Source: Polaribacter sp. NJDZ03
Lineage (GTDB): Bacteria > Bacteroidota > Bacteroidia > Flavobacteriales > Flavobacteriaceae
NCBI RefSeq assembly: GCF_019263805.1
Contig: NZ_CP079195.1
Span: 685,501-749,500, forward strand
Reading direction: 5' to 3'
Length of the DNA stretch: 64,000 nt
Shown here: in pieces, positions 8,407-16,301 of the stretch
How positions within the stretch are numbered: the first letter of the stretch is position 1
How the letters are laid out: each line of letters begins with the position of its first letter
Made by a program: the position numbers and the translations under genes
Notes under the pieces: model-generated
The model's input: the letters and a program-made list of their open reading frames with translations, nothing else
What the model was told of the DNA's origin: nothing
Databases searched by the model: none

Positions 8407-8745
8407 ATGTATCAAGTAAACGGTAAAGAATATCCATGTTGTGCAAGTATTACTATGGGCCTAATTGGAGGAAAATGGAAAACGGTTATTTTATTTCATT
8501 TAATTGAAGGTAAATTACGCTACAACGAACTTAGAAAAATGATGCCAACGGTAACAGAACGTACATTAAGTTTGCAACTTAAAACGTTAGAAGAAGACGG
8601 CATTGTAGCTAGAAAGGTTTACACAACAAAACCACCTTTAAAAGTAGAATATTCTTTAACCGAATTTGGAAAAACATTAATTCCTTTACTAAAATCTATT
8701 GCTGAATGGGGACATGTGGCTATTGATAATTATCAGAAAAATTAA
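8407..8745 (+). CDS. HxlR-family winged-helix transcriptional regulator
   Basis: A 112-residue single-domain HxlR protein. It has the typical CC pair in 'EYPCCASI' (Cys12 and Cys13), MGLIGGKWK at the start of the helix-turn-helix, and ITERTLS-like recognition helix text (VTERTLSLQLKTLEEDGIV). It ends with a PLKVEYSLTEFG wing, a hallmark of the family. Family members with an N-terminal Cys often sense electrophiles or quinones by thiol modification; a Cys here fits that but the signal is not known. It is transcribed divergently from the nitroreductase and probably represses both genes through the repeats at 8335 and 8370. Confidence 0.93.
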   Translation: MYQVNGKEYPCCASITMGLIGGKWKTVILFHLIEGKLRYNELRKMMPTVTERTLSLQLKTLEEDGIVARKVYTTKPPLKVEYSLTEFGKTLIPLLKSIAEWGHVAIDNYQKN

Positions 8746-8980
8746 ATTTATAACCCCTCTTTAGGCTAGGTTACAAAACGGCTTTCTTTTAATGCTTCTA
8801 TTCTTTTAAAGAATAGATAAAATATTATTATTTCTTTTGATCTTTTTTAACTCAATGTAAACTACTATAACCTTTCTTTTCATTCTAATTGATTTTTAAA
8901 TTGGATACAAAATTCCAATAATAGTCAGAACTTTAAAAGGTTAATATCTCTATAAAAAGGGTAAATATCTAACCCAAAAA

Positions 8981-9859
8981 CTAAATATATTCTTTTTTAA
9001 ATTGATTTGGAGTAAAACCTGTATGCTTCTTAAAGTATTTTACAAAATTTGTAGGTTCTTCAAAACCTAACAAATAAGCCAATTCTGTGCTTTTAATTTC
9101 AGAATTCATCAATAAACGTTTTGCTTCTAAAACTAAAAATGCATCAATAAACTGTTTAGCAGTTAATGAAATAATGCTTTTACTAATGGTATTTAAATGC
9201 TTGTAGGTAATGTTTAGTTTTTCTGCATAAAAATCAGCATTTCTACTTTGCTTATAATTAGTTTCTAACAAAGCTTTAAAATTTAAGAATGTATTTAATT
9301 TATCGGAATGTTTTAAATGAAAAGTTTGATATTGTTTTAAACGCTCTAGCTTAGAAAAAATGATAGAATACAACGCATTGTAAGTACTTTCTTGGTTGTA
9401 ATCTTCTTCTGTATCTCTATATTCTTCATAAAATAATTGAATATACTCCGCTACATTAGAAGTTCTTGGCACTTGCATTATTGGCGAAAATAATTGTGCA
9501 TTAAACAATCTATCAATTTCATTTTTTGGCAAGGAGTTTAGCTGCTTTTTTAAATAATCTTCTGTAAATAAAACAATAAACCCTTTTAATTTATCATTAA
9601 ACTGAAAAGCATTCACTTGACCTTTAGAAATATGAATAATGGTGTTTTTTTTAACAGGATGCCAAACAAAATCAACCAAATGTTTACTTACACCTTCTGT
9701 GTAAAACACAATCATATTAAATGCAACTTGATGCGCTTTTTCCGGATTATGTTCTTGATCATCCTTACGTTCAAAAAGACTTTCTATCGTTAATATTTCA
9801 ATACCTATATTATTTGGTTTTTGTGATTCGAATAGTAAATGAGGAAGATTTTTGGTCAT
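8981..9859 (-). CDS. AraC-family transcriptional regulator
   Basis: A 292-residue protein. Residues 1-170 form a cupin-like ligand-binding half (VDFVWHPVKKNTIIHISKGQVNAF). Residues about 190-292 form the AraC/XylS double helix-turn-helix, ending with LAYLLGFEEPTNFVKYFKKHTGFTPNQFKK, the classic second motif. Its target is unknown; no metabolic gene adjoins it on the same strand. It is divergent from the Crp-like gene. The 157-bp region between them holds an inverted repeat, so cross-regulation is possible. Confidence 0.92.
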   Translation of the reverse strand: MTKNLPHLLFESQKPNNIGIEILTIESLFERKDDQEHNPEKAHQVAFNMIVFYTEGVSKHLVDFVWHPVKKNTIIHISKGQVNAFQFNDKLKGFIVLFTEDYLKKQLNSLPKNEIDRLFNAQLFSPIMQVPRTSNVAEYIQLFYEEYRDTEEDYNQESTYNALYSIIFSKLERLKQYQTFHLKHSDKLNTFLNFKALLETNYKQSRNADFYAEKLNITYKHLNTISKSIISLTAKQFIDAFLVLEAKRLLMNSEIKSTELAYLLGFEEPTNFVKYFKKHTGFTPNQFKKEYI

Positions 9860-9937
9860 AAATACAAATTTATAAGAAAATTAAATACAAACGATAATAA
9901 TTACAGTTATCAACTTTTAAAATTGTACAAAAATTAA

Positions 9938-9989
9938 CTCTTATCCATCTAAATAAGAGGTATTGTATTTTTTGAAATACGTATATTTG
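9938..9989 (+). promoter_or_regulatory. Promoter and candidate operator for the Crp-like gene
   Basis: TATATTTG at 9982-9989 fits the Bacteroidota -7 element, with a TTG at 9963-9965 at somewhat short spacing. Just upstream is a perfect inverted repeat, CTCTTAT (9938-9944) and ATAAGAG (9953-9959), separated by 8 bp. It is a plausible binding site for a dimeric regulator, such as the Crp-like protein itself or the divergent AraC protein. Confidence 0.5.
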
Positions 9990-10016
9990 TAACTCTATTT
10001 TAGTCTAAAAACACAT

Positions 10017-10586
10017 TTGGAACAGATAAAAGCATACTTGCAGCAAATAGCCAACATATCTCAAGAAGATTGGGTCTTTTTTACGTCTAAATTACAGCCT
10101 CGTATCATTAAAAAGAAAACTGTTTTCTTAAAATTAGACGAAATTGAAAATTATATTTCTTTTATAGAATCTGGCGTGGTGCGTTTGTATATCCCTAAAG
10201 AAAATCCTGAAAAAGAAATTACTTTTGGTTTTAGTTTTAAAGATCAATTTATTAGTGCGTACGATTCTTTTTTAACCAGAAAACCTTCTGCTTACGAATT
10301 GCAAGCACTTACAGAAACGTCCATTTTAAGTATTTCTTATTCAGATTTACAAGAAATTTATAAAAAAACACAAATTGGTAATTTAATTGGTCGGTTAACT
10401 GCAGAACGGTTGTTTCTAATAAAATCTAGTCGCGAACAGAATTTACTAAATCTTACGGCAGAAGAACGTTACCTTAAATTATTTAAGGAACGTCCAGAAC
10501 TTTTAAAAGAAATTCCGTTAAAATATATTAGTTCTTATATTGGTATAACCGCACAAGCATTAAGCCGAATTAGAAAACGTATTTAA
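10017..10586 (+). CDS. Crp/Fnr-family transcriptional regulator
   Basis: A 189-residue protein. The N-terminal cyclic-nucleotide-binding-like beta-roll is at about 20-110 (FLKLDEIENYISFIESGVVRLY). The C-terminal helix-turn-helix is short and ends in IPLKYISSYIGITAQALSRIRKRI. No FeS-type Cys cluster is seen, so it is Crp-like rather than Fnr-like. The start is TTG at 10017, since no in-frame ATG precedes the conserved MEQIKAYL text. Related proteins are common regulators in flavobacteria, with unknown effectors. The next gene downstream is a fatty-acid desaturase with its own operator-like promoter, a possible target. Confidence 0.88.
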   Translation: MEQIKAYLQQIANISQEDWVFFTSKLQPRIIKKKTVFLKLDEIENYISFIESGVVRLYIPKENPEKEITFGFSFKDQFISAYDSFLTRKPSAYELQALTETSILSISYSDLQEIYKKTQIGNLIGRLTAERLFLIKSSREQNLLNLTAEERYLKLFKERPELLKEIPLKYISSYIGITAQALSRIRKRI

Positions 10587-10685
10587 TAATATCTATACAT
10601 TTTATAACACTTTTGGGTGTCCTTTTTATCATAAAAACGAGTCTTGGTTCTTGGTTATTAAAGCGCACTAGTCTTTTTTTATTGA

Positions 10686-10726
10686 TTTAGGTTCATTGTT
10701 TCACCTAAAATAGCAGACTACCTTTG
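10686..10726 (+). promoter_or_regulatory. Desaturase promoter with an inverted repeat over the -33 box
   Basis: TTG at 10696-10698, 20 bp, then TACCTTTG at 10719-10726 match the Bacteroidota promoter consensus. A perfect inverted repeat, TTTAGGT (10686-10692) and ACCTAAA (10703-10709), is centred on the -33 box. A protein bound there would block or recruit RNA polymerase. The -7 box covers an upstream in-frame TTG codon, which helps fix the desaturase start at 10742. Confidence 0.7.
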
Positions 10727-10741
10727 TCAAAAATTTTAAAT

Positions 10742-11482
10742 ATGGCAGTAGTTATTTTTATTATAGTGCTTTGGTATGGAGGATTGTTTTTTCAATCTTT
10801 CTTTTTACATCGTTATGCGGCACATCAAGTATTTACCATGTCTAAAACCATGGAAAAAATCACCTTTATTTTAACTTGGGTTTTTCAAGGATCTAGTTAT
10901 TTAAGCGCTTACGGATACGGAATTATGCACAGAATGCACCATGCGTATACAGATACAGAAAAAGACCCACACTCTCCTTCTTACGATGCAAATATGTTTG
11001 CAATGATGTGGAAAACGAAAACTATTTATCAAGATATAAACGAGCAACGTATTGCTATTGATGAACGTTTTACTAAAAATGTACCGCAATGGAAATCTTT
11101 TGATTCTTTTGCTGGTTCTCGTTTTTCTCGCTTACTTTGGATTACCTTTTACATTTTATTCTTTGTCTTTTTTGTAACTGCTTGGTGGCAATGGTTATTA
11201 TTACCAATTGCTTTTTTAATGGCACCTATTCACGGAGTAATCATCAACTGGTTTGGACATATTTATGGGTATGTAAACTTTAAAATGAAGAACACGAGTA
11301 AGAATCTTTTTCACTTCGATTTTTTAATGATGGGAGAAGGTTACCATAACAATCACCACAAACATGCTAGTAGCCCTAATTTTGGTGTAAAATGGCATGA
11401 AATAGACATGACGTATGTAATTATAAAAGTTTTAGATTTTTTAGGTCTTATTAAATTAAAAGCTATTAAGATTAAAAATTAA
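10742..11482 (+). CDS. Membrane fatty-acid (acyl-CoA/acyl-lipid) desaturase
   Basis: A 246-residue di-iron membrane desaturase. Three histidine boxes are visible: HRYAAH (23-28), HRMHH and HNNHH near the C-terminus. Hydrophobic pairs flank them (MAVVIFIIVLWYGGLFFQSFF and the FYILFFVFFVTAWWQWLLLP stretch). The ATG at 10742 is preferred because the alternative TTG lies inside the -7 element. The family is delta-9-type, introducing double bonds that keep membranes fluid in the cold; exact regiospecificity is not visible. The promoter carries an operator-like inverted repeat, so expression is probably controlled, perhaps by the Crp-like gene upstream. Confidence 0.92.
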   Translation: MAVVIFIIVLWYGGLFFQSFFLHRYAAHQVFTMSKTMEKITFILTWVFQGSSYLSAYGYGIMHRMHHAYTDTEKDPHSPSYDANMFAMMWKTKTIYQDINEQRIAIDERFTKNVPQWKSFDSFAGSRFSRLLWITFYILFFVFFVTAWWQWLLLPIAFLMAPIHGVIINWFGHIYGYVNFKMKNTSKNLFHFDFLMMGEGYHNNHHKHASSPNFGVKWHEIDMTYVIIKVLDFLGLIKLKAIKIKN

Positions 11483-11512
11483 TTGTTCTTAAAAAAAACT
11501 AAATGTCAGGTT

Positions 11513-11564
11513 GAGCGCAGTCGAAACCTATTTTTAAATAACAATATAGTTCTCGACTACGCTC
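11513..11564. repeat. REP-like inverted repeat
   Basis: GAGCGCAGTCGA (11513-11524) faces TCGACTACGCTC (11553-11564), 11 of 12 positions complementary. The text resembles the 'TTCGACTTCGCTCAAG' units at 59930-60510, so it appears to belong to a dispersed palindromic repeat family. Nothing else is recognised in 11483-11672. Confidence 0.6.
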
Positions 11565-11672
11565 TAACAGACTACAGAAAATTTCTATTTTTTTTATCCG
11601 TGCATTTACTCAAGTAAACTACATTAAATAATTTGTGAATTCATGGCGAATTAAACAACATCATCATACTAT

Positions 11673-11702
11673 AAAAACACCCTTTAATTAGTGGTGTTTT
11701 TT
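11673..11702 (+). terminator. Intrinsic terminator before meaB
   Basis: AAAAACACC (11673-11681) and GGTGTTTTT (11693-11701) form a stem followed by T-rich sequence. It lies 190 bp beyond the desaturase stop and would insulate meaB from read-through. Confidence 0.7.
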
Positions 11703-11712
11703 TCATTTTTAG

Positions 11713-11720
11713 TATCTTTG
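11713..11720 (+). promoter_or_regulatory. meaB promoter -7 element
   Basis: TATCTTTG matches the Bacteroidota -7 consensus. It lies about 45 bp before the meaB ATG and directly after a terminator. The -33 region is not a clear TTG. Confidence 0.55.
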
Positions 11721-11765
11721 TTAGACACGGAATTCTAGCAATAAACCTACCTTTCTATCTCTAAA

Positions 11766-12779
11766 ATGAAAAACTACAAACCTAAAAAAAGATTACCTGC
11801 ACAAGCTTATATAGATGGTGTTTTAAAAGGTGATAGAGTAATTCTGTCTAGAGCAATTACTATTATTGAAAGTAATTTAGAAAGTGATAAAATAGTCGCT
11901 AAAGAGATTGTTCAAGAAATATTACCAAGTTCTGGGAAATCTATTCGTATTGGTATTACAGGAGTTCCTGGCGTTGGTAAAAGTACCTTTATAGAAGTCT
12001 TCGGCTTGCATTTGGTTAAATTAGGTCACAAAGTTGCCATATTATCTATAGACCCAAGTAGTCAGCGTTCTAGAGGAAGTATTTTAGGCGATAAAACAAG
12101 AATGGACGAATTGTCTATTTTGCAAGAAGCCTATATTAGACCTTCCGCCTCTGGCGATACTTTAGGTGGTGTTTCTAATAAAACTGGTGAAACCATGTTG
12201 CTTTGTGAAGCCGCAGGTTACAATGTTATTTTAATTGAAACCGTTGGTGTTGGTCAGTCTGAAACTGCGGTTCACGGAATGACAGATTTCTTTTTACTTT
12301 TAATGCTAGCTGGAGCAGGAGATGAATTACAAGGAATTAAAAAAGGAATTATGGAAATGGCAGATATGATAGTCATTAATAAAGCCGATGGCGATAATAT
12401 TACCATGAGTAAACTAGCTAAAAGACAATACCAAAATGCACTACATATTTTTCCGGCTTCAGAGTCTGGTTGGACTCCAGTAGCAAGTACTGCTTCAGCC
12501 ATAAAAAACATTGGAATTGATAACGTTTGGGATGAAATTTTAAAATTTAAAAAATTAGTTGACGATAATGGTTTTTTCTTAAAAAATAGAAACCATCAAC
12601 AAATAAAATGGATGTATAATAATATTAATGAAGAATTAAAACATTTGTTTTATGGTTCTAATAATATTAAAAGAGAACTTTCAGAATTAGAAAAAGATAT
12701 TGTTACTGCTAAAATTTCGCCTGTAAAAGCGGCGCAACAAATTATAGAGGAATTTAAAAATTCTTTTAAACTGAATTAA
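11766..12779 (+). CDS. meaB: Methylmalonyl-CoA mutase-associated GTPase MeaB
   Basis: A 337-residue G3E-family GTPase (MeaB/ArgK). Walker A is GITGVPGVGKST (63-74). ETVGVGQSE (switch region), a D...Q-type LLMLAGAGDELQGIKKGI segment and NKAD base-recognition text follow. A C-terminal helical tail serves dimerisation. MeaB loads and protects the B12-dependent methylmalonyl-CoA mutase. Its client, mutA-mutB, lies 1.3 to 6 kb away on the other strand, converging on this gene, so the partnership is clear although they are not one operon. It is followed 29 bp later by an acyl-ACP thioesterase gene. Confidence 0.95.
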   Translation: MKNYKPKKRLPAQAYIDGVLKGDRVILSRAITIIESNLESDKIVAKEIVQEILPSSGKSIRIGITGVPGVGKSTFIEVFGLHLVKLGHKVAILSIDPSSQRSRGSILGDKTRMDELSILQEAYIRPSASGDTLGGVSNKTGETMLLCEAAGYNVILIETVGVGQSETAVHGMTDFFLLLMLAGAGDELQGIKKGIMEMADMIVINKADGDNITMSKLAKRQYQNALHIFPASESGWTPVASTASAIKNIGIDNVWDEILKFKKLVDDNGFFLKNRNHQQIKWMYNNINEELKHLFYGSNNIKRELSELEKDIVTAKISPVKAAQQIIEEFKNSFKLN

Positions 12780-12808
12780 AAATTCATGAATCTTAAAAAT
12801 TGTATAAA

Positions 12809-13561
12809 ATGATATTTCATAATTATTTTGATAAACAATTTGAATTAAGGTATTTTGAAGTGAATAAATTAGGGCTTGCAACACCTACTATAATGTTAGC
12901 CTTGTTAGAAGAAACGGCTGCAGATCATTCTCATTCCATAGGACATAGTTTATTTGATCTCTTAGAAAAAAATGCAGGTTGGGTGTTAGTTTCTGGCATT
13001 TTACAAATGATCCGTTATCCTAACTATAAAGAAAAAATTACCATCAGAACTTGGCTCTCCCACTACTCTTTTATCAAAGGATATAGAGAAAATATTATTT
13101 ACGATGAAAAAAATAATATTATAGGCAGCGCAAAAGGTTTATGGGTTTTCTTTGATATTGATAAAAGAAAACCAATCCCTATTTTTAATGAAATTAAAGA
13201 AAAATGGTCTTGTCTTAATGAAGACTCTATTCATCGTGATATTAAAAAAAAAATAATTGCTGTAGACTCACCTCATCATACAAAACAATTTAGAGTCAAT
13301 CGCTATGACACAGACGCTAATAAACACGTAAATAATATTAGATATTTACAATGGGTAATTGAATCGATTCCGGAAGAGATTACAGATAATTTCTTTTTAC
13401 ATGAAATTGATGGTCGTTTTATTGCTGAAGCTCAATATGGTGATACCGTTCTGTCTTTAACGCAAGAACTTGAAGAAAACAATTCTTTTGCACATACTAT
13501 AAAAATTAAAGGAAGCAATACCATTTGTGCTACTGCCAAAACTATTTGGAAGCCGTATTAA
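12809..13561 (+). CDS. Acyl-ACP thioesterase (FatA/FatB-like)
   Basis: A 250-residue double-hotdog thioesterase. The first hotdog is residues 1-140 (LRYFEVNKLGLATPTIMLALLEETAADHS). The second contains RYDTDANKHVNNIRYLQW, the plant-type FAT motif with the catalytic Asn/His pair, and ends in ICATAKTIWKP. The ATG at 12809 is chosen over a TTG at 12800. Such enzymes release free fatty acids from acyl-ACP and are widespread in Bacteroidota. It lies 29 bp after meaB and is probably co-transcribed, although the functional link between the two is not obvious. Confidence 0.9.
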   Translation: MIFHNYFDKQFELRYFEVNKLGLATPTIMLALLEETAADHSHSIGHSLFDLLEKNAGWVLVSGILQMIRYPNYKEKITIRTWLSHYSFIKGYRENIIYDEKNNIIGSAKGLWVFFDIDKRKPIPIFNEIKEKWSCLNEDSIHRDIKKKIIAVDSPHHTKQFRVNRYDTDANKHVNNIRYLQWVIESIPEEITDNFFLHEIDGRFIAEAQYGDTVLSLTQELEENNSFAHTIKIKGSNTICATAKTIWKPY

Positions 13562-13728
13562 TAATTTTATTTTCCCTTAATATTTTAATATAAAATAGAA
13601 CCATAACTAAGGCTATGATTAGAATTTCTATTGCATATTAAGAAAAAATAATTCAAATTTATTATCAATCATTTTAAAATTCATTTGGTATAAGTTAAAA
13701 AAAATCCTTAAATAAATTAAGATTTACG

Positions 13729-13759
13729 ATAAGAAAACACAAAATAAGTGTTTTCTTAT
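13729..13759. terminator. Hairpin downstream of the thioesterase gene
   Basis: ATAAGAAAACAC (13729-13740) pairs perfectly with GTGTTTTCTTAT (13748-13759) across a 7-base loop. Further small hairpins follow at about 13763-13805. The 13562-14116 interval has no credible gene. Confidence 0.55.
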
Positions 13760-13834
13760 TATGTGACTTCCCCTCACATCGAAGTGATAAGAATGCTTCA
13801 CTTCATTTTTTTTTCTTAATATTATAAAAAACAA

Positions 13835-13866
13835 AAAAGCCCAAACAAATAAATGTTTGGGCTTTT
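13835..13866. terminator. Strong bidirectional terminator
   Basis: AAAAGCCCAAACA (13835-13847) and TGTTTGGGCTTTT (13854-13866) form a perfect 13-bp stem with a 6-base loop and A/T tails. It separates the rightward meaB-thioesterase unit from the leftward mutB end. Confidence 0.9.
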
Positions 13867-13875
13867 AAATATTAA

Positions 13876-14104
13876 TAATCATTATTGTCCGATAAAAGAC
13901 ATAAGACCGCTTCGCTTTTAGAATCAAGAACCAAGACTTGACTCTAACACCTTGACAAAGAGATGTAACTTAAATTAAAATTAGTCTGCCTTTTCTCAGT
14001 AATTTTACTTAAAAAAAGCAAGGGTATCATCAAAAAACACATAAACCCTTGTTTTGAAAGATTTATCAAACTAAAAAAAAATATTAATCGGACACTAATG
14101 ATTA
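13876..14104. mobile_element. MITE-like element with 18-bp terminal inverted repeats
   Basis: 13876-13893 and the complement of 14087-14104 match at 17 of 18 positions and share the end text CATTA(T/G)TGTCCGAT. With a small gap the similarity extends outward to about 13863 and 14115. The 229-bp interior has no coding capacity. It contains an inner hairpin (14015-14055) and a 'CAAGAACCAAGACT' string that recurs inverted near 10640. No transposase is present. It looks like a non-autonomous element or the remnant of an insertion sequence. A target-site duplication could not be established. Confidence 0.55.
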
Positions 14105-14116
14105 ATAATTTAAAAC

Positions 14117-16249
14117 TTATTCTTGCTCTAAATATTTTTCCATAATGGTAATCGCAGATTCAGAAATTACAGTACCAGGACCAAAAATGGCTACTACTTT
14201 TCTTTCTAATAAATAATCATAATCTTGTGCAGGAATTACACCTCCAGCAAAAACCATAATATCTGGTCTTCCTATTTTTTCTAATTCAGTAATTAATTGT
14301 GGAATTAAAGTTTTGTGTCCAGCCGCTAAACTAGAGGCTCCAACAAAATGCACATCGTTTTCAACTGCTTGTTTAGCAACTTCTTCTGGCGTTTGGAATA
14401 ACGATCCCATATCTACATCAAAACCTAAATCGGCAAAACTAGAAGCAACAACTTTTGCACCTCTATCATGCCCATCTTGCCCCATTTTTGCAATCATAAC
14501 TCTTGGTCTACGACCTTCTATTTCTGCAAATTTATCGGTTAACCTTTGCGCTCTTGCAAATGTATCATCGTTTTTTACTTCTTTTCCGTACACTCCGCTT
14601 ATTAATTTAGTATCTGCTTTATGTCTTCCAAAATGAACTTCTAAAGCATCTGATATTTCACCTAATGTAGCAAAATTTTCTGCAGCTTCCACAGCCAAAG
14701 CTAATAAATTACCTTTACCATTTCCTGCACAATCTTCTAAAGCTTTTAAATTGGCAGCAACCGCTTTAGAATTACGTTCCGCTTTCATTTTATTTATACG
14801 GGCTATTTGAGAATCTCTAACGACAGTATTGTCTATATCTAAAATTTCAATATTAGATTTTTCAGTCGTTTTAAATTTATTAACACCTACCAAAATATCT
14901 TGAGCAGAATCTAAACGCGCTTGCTTACGTGCCGAAGCTTCCTCTATACGTAATTTTGGAACTCCGGTTTCAATAGCTTTTGCCATTCCTCCTAGTTCTT
15001 CTACCTCTTCAATTAATTTCCAAGCTTTCTTCGCAATTTCTTGCGTTAAATATTCCACGTAATAAGAACCCGCCCAAGGATCAACTGACTTAGTCATTTG
15101 AGTTTCATCTTGAATAAATATCTGAGTGTTACGTGCAATTCTTGCAGAGAAATCTGTAGGTAAAGCAATGGCTTCATCCAATGCATTGGTGTGTAAAGAT
15201 TGCGTTCCGCCTAAAGTAGCGGCCATTGCCTCAATACAAGTTCTGGCTACATTATTAAAAGGATCTTGCTCGCTTAAACTCCAGCCAGAAGTCTGACTAT
15301 GTGTACGCAAAGCCATCGATTTTGGATTTGTGGGGTTAAACGTTTTTATAATTTTGGCCCAAAGCATACGTGCAGCACGCATTTTTGCAATTTCCATAAA
15401 ATGATTCATTCCTACCGCCCAGAAAAATGATAAACGAGGCGCAAATTCATCAATTTTTAAACCCGATTTTAATCCGGTTCTTATATACTCCATTCCGTCT
15501 GCTAAGGTATATGCTAATTCAATATCTGCTGTTGCACCTGCTTCTTGCATGTGGTAACCACTAATAGAAATTGAGTTAAATTTCGGCATATTTTTAGTGG
15601 TGTAATCAAAAATATCACCTATAATTTTCATAGAAGGTAACGGTGGATAAATGTATGTATTACGCACCATAAATTCTTTTAAAATATCATTTTGAATCGT
15701 ACCAGCAAGCTGATCTAAAGAAACACCTTGTTTTTTTGCGGCTGCAATGTAAAAAGCCATAATTGGTAAAACGGCTCCATTCATGGTCATAGAAACAGAC
15801 ATTTTATCTAACGGAATTTGGTCGAATAAAATTTCCATATCTAAAATAGAATCGATGGCAACACCTGCTTTACCAACATCTCCCGTTACACGTGGATGAT
15901 CGGAATCGTAACCACGGTGTGTCGCTAAATCAAAAGCAACGGAAAGTCCTTTTTGACCTGCTGCTAAATTTCTTCTGTAAAAAGCGTTTGACTCTTCCGC
16001 AGTAGAAAAACCTGCGTATTGACGAATCGTCCAAGGACGCATGGCATACATGGCGCTATAAGGACCTCTTAAAAAAGGTGGTACACCAGCAGCAAAACCT
16101 AAATGTTCTGCTTTGCTAATATCTTCTTTTGTAAATTGTTTTTTTACAGGGATTCCTTCAGGAGTATTCCAAACATCTTGATTCTCTGCATTTGCAGCTG
16201 TTTGCTTAACAGCTGAATTTATTTTTATATCTGAAAAATCTGGTTTCAT
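14117..16249 (-). CDS. mutB: Methylmalonyl-CoA mutase large (alpha) subunit
   Basis: A 710-residue catalytic subunit. Residues 1-560 form the TIM-barrel substrate domain ([23 protein letters not shown] start, [17 protein letters not shown]). Residues about 580-710 form the B12 domain with DGHDRG at 592-597; His594 is the cobalt ligand. Length and motifs are complete. It interconverts succinyl-CoA and (R)-methylmalonyl-CoA. It is last in the leftward operon, 52 bp after mutA. Its stop codon nearly touches the MITE-like element. The GTPase MeaB is encoded nearby on the other strand. Confidence 0.97.
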   Translation of the reverse strand: MKPDFSDIKINSAVKQTAANAENQDVWNTPEGIPVKKQFTKEDISKAEHLGFAAGVPPFLRGPYSAMYAMRPWTIRQYAGFSTAEESNAFYRRNLAAGQKGLSVAFDLATHRGYDSDHPRVTGDVGKAGVAIDSILDMEILFDQIPLDKMSVSMTMNGAVLPIMAFYIAAAKKQGVSLDQLAGTIQNDILKEFMVRNTYIYPPLPSMKIIGDIFDYTTKNMPKFNSISISGYHMQEAGATADIELAYTLADGMEYIRTGLKSGLKIDEFAPRLSFFWAVGMNHFMEIAKMRAARMLWAKIIKTFNPTNPKSMALRTHSQTSGWSLSEQDPFNNVARTCIEAMAATLGGTQSLHTNALDEAIALPTDFSARIARNTQIFIQDETQMTKSVDPWAGSYYVEYLTQEIAKKAWKLIEEVEELGGMAKAIETGVPKLRIEEASARKQARLDSAQDILVGVNKFKTTEKSNIEILDIDNTVVRDSQIARINKMKAERNSKAVAANLKALEDCAGNGKGNLLALAVEAAENFATLGEISDALEVHFGRHKADTKLISGVYGKEVKNDDTFARAQRLTDKFAEIEGRRPRVMIAKMGQDGHDRGAKVVASSFADLGFDVDMGSLFQTPEEVAKQAVENDVHFVGASSLAAGHKTLIPQLITELEKIGRPDIMVFAGGVIPAQDYDYLLERKVVAIFGPGTVISESAITIMEKYLEQE

Positions 16250-16301
16250 GTGTTTCTTTTTTATTGTTTTTCAATCGTCACATGTAATCGTAAAAACGAT
16301 T

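Noticed and set aside
10724..10741. Upstream TTG start for the desaturase
   Set aside because: The TTG is part of the TACCTTTG promoter element, so it would not be in the transcript.
12687..12884. Leftward 65-residue frame across the meaB-thioesterase junction
   Set aside because: It overlaps two clear genes and has no start context or recognised sequence.
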